Shown here piece by piece: positions 25,646 through 36,867 of a stretch of 64,000 nt of DNA (position 1 is its first letter; each line of letters opens with the position of its first letter). Where the stretch lies: the NCBI RefSeq assembly GCF_013377015.1, contig NZ_JACABA010000003.1, forward strand, positions 62,001-126,000. Direction: 5' to 3'. The translations under genes and the position numbers were made by a program. This stretch comes from Rhodopseudomonas sp. GTDB lineage: Bacteria > Pseudomonadota > Alphaproteobacteria > Rhizobiales > Xanthobacteraceae. The notes below the pieces were generated by a model that made no database searches, had not been told where the DNA came from, and worked only from the letters and a program-made list of their open reading frames with translations.

Positions 25646-25835
25646 GGTTTATCCCCTCTTCGCTGAGTTGAAACACTCCCGGGATTCTCCCAGCTGCATC
25701 AGATGAACGCGCCTGGCGGCAAATCGTTCTCGCCTGTCGGTCGCAGGCACTATAATTTAAGCATAATCCGTGCCACGACGAGGCAAATCTCCCCCGATTG
25801 CCGGCGCGGGCGGTCGCTCCTAGGATGGTGCAACG

Positions 25836-27668
25836 ATGTTCGAGGCGCATTTCCAGACATTTGAAGAAGCCGAGGGCGGCGTCGCGCTGACCGCGCGGCT
25901 GGCGGCGTTGCGCGAGGAGCTGCTGCGGCGGAAGCTCAACGGCTTCGTGATTCCCCGCGCCGATCAGCAACAAAACGAATATGTCGCGGCTTCCGAAGAA
26001 CGGCTGGCGTGGCTTACCGGCTTTACCGGATCGGCTGGTCTGGCGATCGTGCTGAACCGCGAGGCCGCGGTGTTCGTCGACGGCCGCTACACCCTGCAGG
26101 CGGCCAAACAGGTCGACAGCAGCGCCTGGAACATCGCGCCGCTGGTCGATCCGCCGCCGGAAAGCTGGCTGGAACAGCACCTCACAGCCGGTGACCGCCT
26201 CGGTTTTGACCCGTGGCTGCACACTTCTTCGGCAGCCGAGAAACTTGCCGCAGTCTGCGCCAAGGCCGGTGCGGAACTGGTCGCGGTCGACAGCAATCCG
26301 CTCGATGCGGTCTGGACCGAGCGCCCAGCCCCGCCGCTCGGCCAGGTCAGCGTTCACGAGCTGCAATTCGCCGGCGAATCCGAAGCCGCCAAGCTGGCGC
26401 ACATTCGCGGCGAGATCGCCCGGCTCGGCACCGACGCGCTGGTGCTGTCGGATTCCCACGCGGTGGCATGGACCTTCAACATTCGCGGCGCCGATGTTAG
26501 TCACACCCCGCTGCCGCTGTCCTATGCGCTGGTGCCGAAGGACGGCCGGCCGACCATCTTCATCGACGCCCGCAAGCTGTCGAACAGCGCCCGCGATCAT
26601 CTGGCGCAGACCGCCGAGATCGACGAGCCCGAAGCGCTGACGCCGGCGTTGCAGCGGCTGGCGCAAACCGGCGCGTCGATCGCGCTCGACAGCACCACCG
26701 CCGCCGATGCGCTGGCGCGGTTGATCACGGCCGCCGGCGGCAAGCCGGTGCGCGGCAACGATCCGGTGGCGCTGCTGAAGGCGGTGAAGAACCCGACCGA
26801 GATCGAAGGCACCCGCATTGCGCATCGCCGCGACGCGGTGGCGCTGGCACGGTTCCTAGCCTGGATCGACCGTGAAGCACCAAGCGGCGCGCTGACCGAA
26901 ATCGACGCCGTCGAGGCGCTGGAAAGCTTCCGCCGAGACACCGGCGCGCTGAAGGACGTGTCGTTCCCGACCATCTCCGGCACCGGGCCGAACGGCGCCA
27001 TCGTGCATTACCGCGTCACCCGCATGAGCAACCGCCGGATCGCACGCGGCGACCTGCTGCTGATCGATTCCGGCGCGCAATACCAGGACGGCACCACCGA
27101 CGTCACCCGCACCATCGCGATCGGCGAGCCGACCGCCGAGATGCGCGACCGTTTCACCCGGGTGCTGCGCGGCCATATCGCGATTGCGCGGGCGGTGTTT
27201 CCCGACGGCACCACCGGCGCACAGCTGGATTCGCTGGCGCGGCAATTCCTGTGGCAGGCCGGAGTCGATTTCGAGCACGGCACCGGCCACGGCGTCGGCA
27301 GTTATCTGTCGGTGCACGAGGGTCCGGCGCGCATTTCAAAACTCGGCACCACGCCGCTGAAGCGCGGCATGATCCTGTCCAACGAGCCCGGCTACTACAA
27401 ACCCGACGCCTTCGGCATCCGGATCGAGAATCTCGAACTGGTGATCGCGGCCGAAATCGCCGGCGCTGAAAAACCGATGAACGCCTTCGAGACGCTGACG
27501 CTGGCGCCGATCGACCGAAGGCTGATCGATCTCGGCATGATCAGCAGCAAGGAACTCGGCTGGCTCAACGATTACCACGCCAGGGTGCGGCGCGAGGTGA
27601 GCCCGCATCTCGGCGAAACCGACAAGCTCTGGCTCGACGCCGCCACCGCGCCGCTGGCGCGGGTGTGA
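25836..27668 (+). CDS. pepP: M24-family aminopeptidase P (Xaa-Pro aminopeptidase)
   Basis: The 610-residue protein has the three-domain layout of large aminopeptidase P: two creatinase-like N-terminal domains (LNGFVIPRADQQQNEYV, VFVDGRYTLQA) and a pita-bread catalytic domain. Metal ligands are visible in LLIDSGAQYQDGTTDVTRT (two Asp), HGTGHGVGSYLSVHEGP (His), LSNEPGYY (Glu) and IRIENLELV (Glu). It removes N-terminal residues ahead of proline in the cytoplasm, with Mn2+ the usual metal in this family. The symbol follows common usage for this long form. Confidence 0.9.
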   Translation: MFEAHFQTFEEAEGGVALTARLAALREELLRRKLNGFVIPRADQQQNEYVAASEERLAWLTGFTGSAGLAIVLNREAAVFVDGRYTLQAAKQVDSSAWNIAPLVDPPPESWLEQHLTAGDRLGFDPWLHTSSAAEKLAAVCAKAGAELVAVDSNPLDAVWTERPAPPLGQVSVHELQFAGESEAAKLAHIRGEIARLGTDALVLSDSHAVAWTFNIRGADVSHTPLPLSYALVPKDGRPTIFIDARKLSNSARDHLAQTAEIDEPEALTPALQRLAQTGASIALDSTTAADALARLITAAGGKPVRGNDPVALLKAVKNPTEIEGTRIAHRRDAVALARFLAWIDREAPSGALTEIDAVEALESFRRDTGALKDVSFPTISGTGPNGAIVHYRVTRMSNRRIARGDLLLIDSGAQYQDGTTDVTRTIAIGEPTAEMRDRFTRVLRGHIAIARAVFPDGTTGAQLDSLARQFLWQAGVDFEHGTGHGVGSYLSVHEGPARISKLGTTPLKRGMILSNEPGYYKPDAFGIRIENLELVIAAEIAGAEKPMNAFETLTLAPIDRRLIDLGMISSKELGWLNDYHARVRREVSPHLGETDKLWLDAATAPLARV

Positions 27669-27782
27669 CGCAGGTCCCGAAAACGGAATAGCCGCATTCC
27701 GAATTCACCCTGCTCCTGCGGCTTGGGATCGCTACAGTCGGATTCGTCCACACCATCCGGTCAGAACTGGCGACGCTCATCC

Positions 27783-29069
27783 ATGCACGGCATGACCGGA
27801 ACACCGGCCGCGACCACCACAAAACGGCCCGACGAGCCGGCCTCCCGCCTGATGCTGCTGTTGCTCGTGCTGATGAACGGCGCGGCGCCGATCTCGCTCT
27901 ACATGCTGGTGCCGGCGCTACCGGTGCTCGCCACCACCTTCGGCCGCGACATCTCGATCGCGCAGATGACGGTGTCGCTCTACATGGTGGGGCTGGCCTG
28001 CTCGCAGATCCTGATGGGGCCGCTGTCGGACCGCTTCGGCCGCCGTCCGGTGCTGCTCGGCGGGCTGACGCTGATGGCGCTGGCCAGCGTCGGCTGCATC
28101 TTCGCCGAGACCCTGCCGCAGCTGATCGTCGCACGTTTCCTGCAGGCGCTCGGCGGCGCCTCGGGCATGGTGATCAGCCGCGCCATCATCCGCGACCTTT
28201 ACAGCCGCGACCGCGTCGGCGGCATGATCAGTCTGGTGATCGCGGTGATGATGATCGCGCAGATGCTGAGCCCCCTGGTCGGCGGCGTGATCGAAACCGG
28301 ATTCGGCTGGCGCGCGGTGTTCTACGTCATGACCGCCGGTTCGATCGCGGTCGCGGTGCTGATCGCGATCGCCTTGCCGGAAACCCGCCGCCGCGGCGAG
28401 CCCGGCACCGCCGGATTTCGCGGCGATCTCGTCAGCCTGTTCAACAGCCGTGCCTTCTTCGGCTATGTGCTGTGCCAGGTACTGGCGTCGTCGATCATCT
28501 TCACCTTCGCGGGCGGCGGCCCCTATGTGGTGGTGACGCAGATGGGCCGCTCCAGTGCCGAATATGGTGCATGGTTTGCGACCTCTGGCTTCGCCTATCT
28601 GGTCGGCAATCTGTTCTGCGTGCGGTTCGCGCCGCACCACTCGCTGGAGCGGCTGATCTGGTTCGGCCTGGCGCTGCAGATCGGCGGATCGCTGTTGAAC
28701 CTGGTGTGGGGCGTTCTCGGCTACAATCAGCTGCCGTCCTGGCTATTCGGCACCCACATGCTGATCATGGTCGGCAATGCCTTCGTGATGTCGAATTCTG
28801 CCGCCGGCGCGATCAGCATCCGGCCGCAGGCCGCCGGCACCGCCTCGGGGGTGATGGGCTTCCTGCAGATGGGGTTCGGCTCGCTGTGTTCGCAATTCGG
28901 CGCCTGGCTCGGCGGCCATTTCACCACGCCGGTGCCGCTCAACATCGCCATCGCGGTGCTGTCGCTGGCCTGCGCGGCGATGATGGTATTGCTGGTGCCG
29001 CGCGGCGGCGTGGTGGCGACCGAGCAGCTGATCGAAAAGGCCGAGGAGGAAGAGACCGGGCTGCTGTGA
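27783..29069 (+). CDS. Bcr/CflA-type multidrug efflux MFS transporter
   Basis: The 428-residue protein has 12 hydrophobic segments and the DHA1 drug:H+ antiporter pattern: motif A GPLSDRFGRRPVLLGG and RFLQALGGASGMVISRAIIRD typical of the Bcr/CflA branch. It probably exports a small amphiphilic compound across the inner membrane. The start is uncertain: ATGs at 27783 and 27792 are both possible and neither has a strong ribosome site. Confidence 0.87.
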   Translation: MHGMTGTPAATTTKRPDEPASRLMLLLLVLMNGAAPISLYMLVPALPVLATTFGRDISIAQMTVSLYMVGLACSQILMGPLSDRFGRRPVLLGGLTLMALASVGCIFAETLPQLIVARFLQALGGASGMVISRAIIRDLYSRDRVGGMISLVIAVMMIAQMLSPLVGGVIETGFGWRAVFYVMTAGSIAVAVLIAIALPETRRRGEPGTAGFRGDLVSLFNSRAFFGYVLCQVLASSIIFTFAGGGPYVVVTQMGRSSAEYGAWFATSGFAYLVGNLFCVRFAPHHSLERLIWFGLALQIGGSLLNLVWGVLGYNQLPSWLFGTHMLIMVGNAFVMSNSAAGAISIRPQAAGTASGVMGFLQMGFGSLCSQFGAWLGGHFTTPVPLNIAIAVLSLACAAMMVLLVPRGGVVATEQLIEKAEEEETGLL

Positions 29070-29177
29070 ATGCCGCCAAGGCGCAGGGTTGCGCCGCGGC
29101 CACAGCCGCCGGCGTGCGTCGCGGCAGGCGCCCGCCCGGACTTGCAGCATTGCCGATTTTGGCGCAGCGTAGCTCGC

Positions 29178-29867
29178 ATGTTCGACACCGTTATCGGCCT
29201 GGGCCATCGCTGTTTCACCGCACAGCATCTGCGACGGATGATGATCCATAGCGGCACGATGCCGTTCGACTGGATCATTTCCAGCAACGAGGGCACCGCC
29301 TCCGCGCTGGCCGACCGTTTCGCGGGCATGTTTCAGCCCGAGCTGCTGGAGCTGCGTTCCGACCACATCGCGGATCACCGCTACGGCTTCCAGCATCTGC
29401 ACGACTTTCCGATCGCCGCCGATTTCATCGCCGATCGCGACCGCGTGGTGGCGCGCTACGATCAGTTGACGCGGCGGATGGCGACCGCGCTGACGTCGCC
29501 CAAGCGGGTGCTGTTCGTTCGCCACGAGGAGCCCGGGGTCGGCGGCCCGCAGGCGGCGGCGCGGCTGCTCGACGCGCTGGGGCAATGGCGTCCGCCGTCC
29601 TCGTTCCACCTGCTGTATATGAGCGAAGTCGAGAGCCCGGACGACGGCGCCGCGACGCCGAATCTGACCAGCGTGCATGTCGCCCCCGATGTCGGCGAGC
29701 ATCCCGAACATTGGGACGAAATCTTCACCGCGATGCACCGGCGCGAACCGATCGTCGGCTACTTCCCGGGCCTGGTGCGCAGCCTCGCGGCGATTCCGCG
29801 TTCGGTGCGCGTGCCGGTGCAGAACCTGGTCGGCTCGTCGCGCCGCCGGCTGCTCAAGCTCGCCTGA
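29178..29867 (+). CDS. DUF1796 papain-like cysteine-peptidase-family protein
   Basis: The 229-residue protein begins with the DUF1796 pattern VIGLGHRCFTAQHLRRM followed by GTMPFDWIISSNEG. The family is annotated as putative papain-like cysteine peptidases, here with Cys12 the candidate nucleophile. The middle block RVLFVRHEE is also typical. Proteins of this family often accompany glycan genes, but no such cluster is adjacent. Its stop is 15 bp from the ligA stop (convergent). Activity is unproven. Confidence 0.75.
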   Translation: MFDTVIGLGHRCFTAQHLRRMMIHSGTMPFDWIISSNEGTASALADRFAGMFQPELLELRSDHIADHRYGFQHLHDFPIAADFIADRDRVVARYDQLTRRMATALTSPKRVLFVRHEEPGVGGPQAAARLLDALGQWRPPSSFHLLYMSEVESPDDGAATPNLTSVHVAPDVGEHPEHWDEIFTAMHRREPIVGYFPGLVRSLAAIPRSVRVPVQNLVGSSRRRLLKLA

Positions 29868-29882
29868 GCGCGGCGCGCGGCG

Positions 29883-32108
<2,226 letters not shown>

Positions 32109-32111
32109 TCA

Positions 32112-32399
32112 ATGGCCTATTATGTCTATCTTCTGGCCGGCAGGAAAGATGGCCCGCTCTATTTGGGCGTGACCAATGATCTGGTTCGGCGCGTGTTCGA
32201 GCATCGGTCCAAGGCGATCCATAGTTTCACGGCGCGTTACCACATCACCAAGCTGGTCTGGTTCGAAATCTATGACGATCCGGTCTCGGCGATCACCCGC
32301 GAGAAGGAGATCAAGAAGTGGCGACGGCTCTGGAAGGTCGCGCTGATCGTCAAGGACAATCCCAATTGGAACGATCTGTACGACAGCACTACGCGGTAG
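32112..32399 (+). CDS. GIY-YIG family nuclease flanked by palindromic repeats
   Basis: The 95-residue protein is a stand-alone GIY-YIG domain: YYVYLLAGRKDGPLYLGVTND has the two half-motifs (YVY ... YLG), then LVRRVFEHRSKAIHSFTARY with the conserved Arg and Tyr/His region, and ITREKEIKKWRRLWK with the catalytic-type Glu. It is transcribed opposite to both neighbours (ligA and recN) and is bracketed by copies of one palindromic repeat family (32049-32092, 32432-32479, 32489-32533). That pattern suggests an inserted nuclease-plus-repeat unit. Its cellular role is unknown; solitary members of this UPF0213-like family are common. Confidence 0.88.
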   Translation: MAYYVYLLAGRKDGPLYLGVTNDLVRRVFEHRSKAIHSFTARYHITKLVWFEIYDDPVSAITREKEIKKWRRLWKVALIVKDNPNWNDLYDSTTR

Positions 32400-32431
32400 A
32401 GTTCGCAGCGAGGTGGTCGTGACTCGCAGCA

Positions 32432-32479
32432 AGATTCCGGGTTCGCGCGCAGCTGACGCTGCTCGCGCCCCGGAATGAC
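32432..32479 (-). repeat. CCGGAAT-family palindromic repeat, copy B
   Basis: Read on the plus strand it runs AGATTCCGGGTTCGC, a variable centre, then GCTCGCGCCCCGGAATGAC, which is the inverted form of copies A and C. It begins 33 bp after the GIY-YIG stop. Confidence 0.85.
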
Positions 32480-32488
32480 CAACAACAG

Positions 32489-32533
32489 TCATTCCGGGGC
32501 GCGAGCCCTTGGGCGAGCGAACCCGGAATCTTG
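32489..32533 (+). repeat. CCGGAAT-family palindromic repeat, copy C
   Basis: The copy runs GTCATTCCGGGGCGCGAGC, centre CCTTGGGCGA, then GCGAACCCGGAATCTTG. It is head-to-head with copy B across nine bases, so B and C together form a long dyad. It has the same orientation as copy A. Confidence 0.85.
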
Positions 32534-32588
32534 CGCCAGGTTTAGGAATCGCAATCTCTCTCCTCCCGCAAGCGGGGCGAGGGAAAGA

Positions 32589-34259
32589 TCACCCCGCCGC
32601 CTTGATCAGACGGTCAGCAGCGGCGCGGGCTTCGGCGGTGATTTCGGCGCCGGCCAGCATGCGGGCGATTTCCTCGCGGCGGTGCTCGTCGATCAGCGCA
32701 TTGACGCGGGTGGCGACGCGTTTGCCCTTGTCGAGTGCGTCCTTGGAGATCAACAGATGCTGGTCGGCTCTTGCTGCGACCTGCGGCGCGTGGGTCACCG
32801 CCATCACCTGGACCTTGCCGGCGAGCCGCGCCAGCCGGGCGCCGATCGCATCCGCCACCGCGCCGCCGACTCCGGTATCGATCTCGTCGAACACCAGCGT
32901 CGGCGCCGAGCCGCGATCCGACAGCACCACTTTCAGCGCCAGCAGGAACCGCGACAGCTCGCCGCCCGACGCCACCTTCATCAGCGGCCCCGGCCTTGTG
33001 CCCGGGTTGGTCTGCACCCAGAATTCGACGCGATCGAAGCCCTGCGGCCCGGGCGAAGCCGGATCGCTGTCGACCTGGGTGATGAATTTGGCGCGGTCGA
33101 GTTTCAGCGGCGCCAGTTCGCCTTGCACCGCCTTGTTGAGTTTCTCCGCCGATTTGCCGCGCGCCAGCGACAATTTTGCGGCGGCGGCGCTGTAGCGGCC
33201 GTCGGCTTCCGCCGCCGCCGTTTCGAGGCCGTGCAGCCGCTCCGCGCCGGCATCGATCAGCGCCACGTCGGCGGCGTATTTGGCGGCCAGCGCCGCCAGC
33301 CCGTCGACCGGGGTGGAATATTTCCGCGCCGCCGCGCGCAGCGCGAACAATCGCTCCTCGATCCGCTCCAGCTCCAGCGGATCGAAATCGGCGGCGATCA
33401 GCGCCGCGGAGAGGTGCTGGTCGGCCTCCTCCAGCGCATTGATCGCGGCGTCGATCGCCTTCACCGCGGGTTCCACCAGCGCCGGCGCGCTGCCGGCGCG
33501 GCGTTCCAGCCGGCGCACCGCTGCTGCCAGCGCCGCCACCGGCGAATGATGGCCGCTGACCGCGTCCTGCGCCTCGCGCAGATCGCCGGCGATCTTTTCG
33601 CCCTGCATCATCGCGCTGCGGCGCTCGGCCAAGGCCGTCTCCTCGCCCTCGGCCGGCGCGAGCTTCTTCAATTCCTCGGCGGCGTGGCGCAGATAGTCGG
33701 CCTCGCGGGCGGCGCGCTCCATCCCGGCACGATGCTCGTCGAGCACGGCGCGAGCGGCGCGGCGCGCCTCCCACAGCGTCTCCAGCGCCGCGACATCCTT
33801 TTCCAGGCCGGCGAAGGCGTCGAGCAGCCGGCGATGCGTCGCGGCGTCGACCAGCGCCCGCTCGTCGTGCTGGCCGTGGATCTCCACCAGCGCGGCGCCC
33901 ACCGCCTTCAGCGTCTGCACGCTGACCGACTGGTCGTTGATGAAGGCGCGGGTACGGCCATCGGCGAGCTGGACCCGGCGCAGGATCATCTCACCGCTGT
34001 CGTCGAGCCCGTTGCTGGCCAGGATCGCCCGCGCCGGATGCCGCTCCGGAATATCGAACGACGCCGTGACCTGGCCCTGCTCCACGCCATGGCGGACCAG
34101 CCCAGCGTCGCCGCGGCCGCCGAGCGCCAGCGCGAAGGCGTCGAGCAGGATCGACTTGCCGGCGCCGGTCTCGCCGGTCAGCACCGCGAGGCCGCGCGCG
34201 AACTCGATATCGAGCCGCTCGATCAGGACGATGTCACGGATCGAAAGGCGCGCAAGCAT
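32589..34259 (-). CDS. recN: DNA repair protein RecN
   Basis: The 556-residue SMC-like ATPase acts in double-strand break repair. It starts with MLARLSIRDIVLIERLDIEF and Walker A TGETGAGKSILLDAFALALG; VEIHGQHDERAL is the family block after it. The middle is a long Ala/Glu/Arg coiled coil (about residues 150-370). The ABC signature SGGELSRFLLALKVVL and Walker B TLVFDEIDTGVGG lie in the C-terminal part, with MAVTHAPQVAARAD after. It sits between bamD and ligA, as is usual in this bacterial group. Confidence 0.95.
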   Translation of the reverse strand: MLARLSIRDIVLIERLDIEFARGLAVLTGETGAGKSILLDAFALALGGRGDAGLVRHGVEQGQVTASFDIPERHPARAILASNGLDDSGEMILRRVQLADGRTRAFINDQSVSVQTLKAVGAALVEIHGQHDERALVDAATHRRLLDAFAGLEKDVAALETLWEARRAARAVLDEHRAGMERAAREADYLRHAAEELKKLAPAEGEETALAERRSAMMQGEKIAGDLREAQDAVSGHHSPVAALAAAVRRLERRAGSAPALVEPAVKAIDAAINALEEADQHLSAALIAADFDPLELERIEERLFALRAAARKYSTPVDGLAALAAKYAADVALIDAGAERLHGLETAAAEADGRYSAAAAKLSLARGKSAEKLNKAVQGELAPLKLDRAKFITQVDSDPASPGPQGFDRVEFWVQTNPGTRPGPLMKVASGGELSRFLLALKVVLSDRGSAPTLVFDEIDTGVGGAVADAIGARLARLAGKVQVMAVTHAPQVAARADQHLLISKDALDKGKRVATRVNALIDEHRREEIARMLAGAEITAEARAAADRLIKAAG

Positions 34260-34434
34260 GCGGGTTAGGTCCTGCTGGTGTGACGGTCCGGACGTTCTCT
34301 TCGCCCCACCGCGAATCTGTCAAGAACTTCCGAACCGGCGCCCATACTAGAATGCCGTGTTGCCGCTGTCCTGATCGATCTGGAGTTCGTCCCGGATGAT
34401 GTCGCAAGCTCGCGCGAGCTGCGAATCCGGAACC

Positions 34435-35343
34435 CTAGCCGAGGCCGAAATTCTTGAAGGCCCGGCTGATATAGGAGCCCTTGTTCTCGCTCGGCTCGAG
34501 TCCGCCGGACTTCACGAGATTATAAGCGTCCTTGTACCACTTGCTGTCGGGAAAGTTGTGGCCGAGCACGGCGGCGGCGGTCTGCGCCTCGCCGACGATG
34601 CCGATCGCCATATAGGCCTCGGTCAGCCGCGCCAGCGCCTCCTCGACATGTCGCGTGGTCTGGTAGCGGGTCACGACGGTCTTGAAGCGGTTGATCGCCG
34701 CGGTGTAGTCGCGCTTTTCCATGTAATAGCGGCCGACGTCCATTTCCTTGCCGGCCAGCTGGTCGCGCGCGCCCTCCAGCTTCTGCTTGGCGCTGTTGGC
34801 GTATTCCGAGGTCGGATATTTCCGGATCACTTCCTCGAGCGCGGCGATCGCCTTTTCGGTGCGGCCCTGGTCGCGCGAGATGTCCGGAATCTGGTCGTAA
34901 TGCGACGCCGCGATCAGGTACTGCGCATAGGCTGCGTCCGGGCTGCCGGGATGCAGCGTGACGTAGCGCGTGGCGGAGCCGATGCAGCTGTCGTAGTCGC
35001 CGGCCTGGTAGAATGAATAAGCCGACATCAATAGCGATTTGCGGGCCCAGTCGGAATAAGGATGCTGGCGATCGACTTCCTCGAATTTCTTCGAGGCGGC
35101 CTTCGGGTCCTTGCCCTGGTTCATCAGGTACAAGCCCTCATTGTAGAGCTTGTCGGCGGGTTCGTCGGTGTAGGTCTCATCCTTGGTCAGGAACTTGTCC
35201 CACAGCGCGCCGGTGCCGCAGCCGCTGAGCGGCAGCGCGAGAACGATCAGACCAGCGGCGAGCCGCAACGTGCGCCACGCAGATGCGCCGCCGCCGTGGA
35301 CGACCAATTCCCGCAGCCCGGGCGTCACGCGTTGTACCGACAT
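34435..35343 (-). CDS. bamD: Outer-membrane protein assembly factor BamD
   Basis: The 302-residue lipoprotein of the BAM complex has an N-terminal hydrophobic segment ending in a lipobox (ALPLSGC, lipidated Cys42) and then tetratricopeptide-like repeats: LYNEGLYLMNQGKDPKAASK, FEEVDRQHPYSDWARKSLLM, FYQAGDYDSCIGSATRYVTL and the block EMDVGRYYMEKRDYTAAINR. It helps BamA insert beta-barrel proteins. The unusually long region before the signal segment (about 24 residues) suggests the true start could be further inside. It lies between lpxC and recN. Confidence 0.93.
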   Translation of the reverse strand: MSVQRVTPGLRELVVHGGGASAWRTLRLAAGLIVLALPLSGCGTGALWDKFLTKDETYTDEPADKLYNEGLYLMNQGKDPKAASKKFEEVDRQHPYSDWARKSLLMSAYSFYQAGDYDSCIGSATRYVTLHPGSPDAAYAQYLIAASHYDQIPDISRDQGRTEKAIAALEEVIRKYPTSEYANSAKQKLEGARDQLAGKEMDVGRYYMEKRDYTAAINRFKTVVTRYQTTRHVEEALARLTEAYMAIGIVGEAQTAAAVLGHNFPDSKWYKDAYNLVKSGGLEPSENKGSYISRAFKNFGLG

Positions 35344-35563
35344 ATGTTACCCGATGCCTGTGATGCCGTGCCTGCTGCGCGCGCCATGAACACCGTCATG
35401 GACGAACCATCGACATGCTCTCGAATGGGGCCGCGCGACAGCGGGCTTTCTAGCCCAAAGAGGTCGATTAACCAACCGAGTACGCAGGCATTTCGCCGGG
35501 AATAAGGCGGTCCGGGGCAGATCGTCGGCGGTTGTGGTTAACCGCGGAGGCTCGGGACCAGGC

Positions 35564-36523
35564 TCAGGAAACGTCCGGGCCGTAGACCGGGGCAACCATG
35601 CCGCCGACCATCCCACTGACGAGCTCGGCACGGCCGCGCGGACGTCGCACCGGCTCGGCCTCGACCACCCGCCAGGCGCTGTGATCAGCCAACAAGGCGG
35701 TCAGCACCCGATGGTTCAGCTTGTGGCCGCCGCGCACGGAGCGATAGGCGCCGAGCAGCGGAAGGCCCGCAAGTGCAAGATCGCCCACGGCGTCGAGCGC
35801 CTTGTGGCGCGCGCATTCGTCGGCGTAGCGCAGGCCCTCGGTGTTGAGCAGGCGAGTCTCGTCGAACACCAGCGAATTCTCGAACGACGCGCCGAGCGCG
35901 TAACCCATGCTCCACAGCCTCGCCACGTCGTTCATGCAGCCGAAGGTACGGGCACGGCAAACATCGCGGCGGAAACTCTCGGGAGCGACGTTGAGATTAT
36001 AGAACTGGCGACCGATCACCGGATTGGAAAAATCGATCTCGACCTCGACGCGGAAGCCGGCGGCGTGGGGTCGCAATTCGCCGAATGAATCGCCCTGGGC
36101 GACCTGCACCGGCTTCAACACCTGGATGAAGCGGCGCGGCGCGGCCTGCTCAACGGTTCCCGCCTGATCGATCGCGGCGACGAAGGCAGCAGCGCTGCCA
36201 TCCATGATCGGCACTTCGGGGCCGTCGACTTCGATGGTGGCGTTATCGATCCCCATGCCACGCAGCGCGGCAAGCACATGCTCGGCGGTGGACACCAGCG
36301 GACCGTCGGCGTCGCCCAGCACGGTGGCCAGTTCGGTCGCAATCACCGACTTCGCGGTCGCCGCCAGTTCGCGGTCGGCGCAGTCGACTCCGGTCCGCAC
36401 AAAAATAAAACCCGCATCGATGTCTGCGGGTCCGATCGTCAAGCTGGCAGGAAGACCTGAATGAACACCGACACCGGTTACGGTGGCTTGCGAACGCAGC
36501 GTTGCTTGCCGGCTTGATTTCAT
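35564..36523 (-). CDS. lpxC: UDP-3-O-acyl-N-acetylglucosamine deacetylase
   Basis: The 319-residue zinc enzyme carries out the first committed step of lipid A synthesis. It shows TGVGVHSG, the zinc-ligand segment STAEHVLAALRGMGIDNA, the catalytic FDETRLLNTEGLRYADECARHKALDAVGDLAL (His and Asp ligands) and GGHKLNHRVL. The start at the ATG at 36523 (MKSSRQATLRSQATVTGVGVHSG) fits LpxC N-termini; a GTG eight codons upstream is possible. It follows ftsZ across 344 bp that include a terminator, so it likely has its own promoter. Confidence 0.95.
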   Translation of the reverse strand: MKSSRQATLRSQATVTGVGVHSGLPASLTIGPADIDAGFIFVRTGVDCADRELAATAKSVIATELATVLGDADGPLVSTAEHVLAALRGMGIDNATIEVDGPEVPIMDGSAAAFVAAIDQAGTVEQAAPRRFIQVLKPVQVAQGDSFGELRPHAAGFRVEVEIDFSNPVIGRQFYNLNVAPESFRRDVCRARTFGCMNDVARLWSMGYALGASFENSLVFDETRLLNTEGLRYADECARHKALDAVGDLALAGLPLLGAYRSVRGGHKLNHRVLTALLADHSAWRVVEAEPVRRPRGRAELVSGMVGGMVAPVYGPDVS

Positions 36524-36775
36524 GAGTAACTGCCCAAATTGACCCACTTGAAGTTCGAACCGATCAGGTTTCCCGCCGACTCGTCTTCAAGGTGTCCCCA
36601 AGTCACGGAAACCATAGCACTGCCCCAAAAGGCGCCAACTCACGGTTTTTTACTGATTGTTACCCAAACTCCGCCGCATTGCCGCCGCGGCTTCACCGAA
36701 TTTGGCCACCGAGGCACTGCCGGTGACCGGCAAATGGCTCCCGAGAGCCGAGAATAATACTGCTAAATCAGCATC

Positions 36776-36790
36776 TTAATAAAAAGTTAC
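36776..36790. promoter_or_regulatory. CtrA-like binding site candidate
   Basis: TTAA, seven bases, TTAC matches the alphaproteobacterial CtrA consensus TTAA-N7-TTAA at seven of eight fixed positions. It sits in an AT-rich island upstream of lpxC and just after the ftsZ terminator. One such match can occur by chance. Confidence 0.25.
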
Positions 36791-36810
36791 GGAATTGTTT
36801 AGACTCCACG

Positions 36811-36847
36811 AAAAATGGCCCAGGCGGGGACGCCGGGGCCATTTGGC
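36811..36847 (-). terminator. Rho-independent terminator after ftsZ
   Basis: Read on the minus strand, AAATGGCCC pairs with GGGCCATTT across a GC-rich 14-base loop, and a run of T follows. It lies 21-57 bp after the ftsZ stop and probably ends the division-cluster transcript. Confidence 0.75.
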
Positions 36848-36867
36848 AGTCGAATTGTTACAAGAGG

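Larger units (their letters stand above)
36524..36867. other. ftsZ-lpxC intergenic region
   Basis: This 344-bp spacer contains the ftsZ terminator near its right end, an AT-rich stretch (about 36755-36800) with a CtrA-like site, and the expected lpxC promoter and leader. No coding frame stands out. Confidence 0.5.

Noticed and set aside
34376-34434. A dyad near the bamD stop resembling the CCGGAAT repeat
   Set aside because: The match is too degenerate to call a copy by eye; a consensus alignment would be needed.
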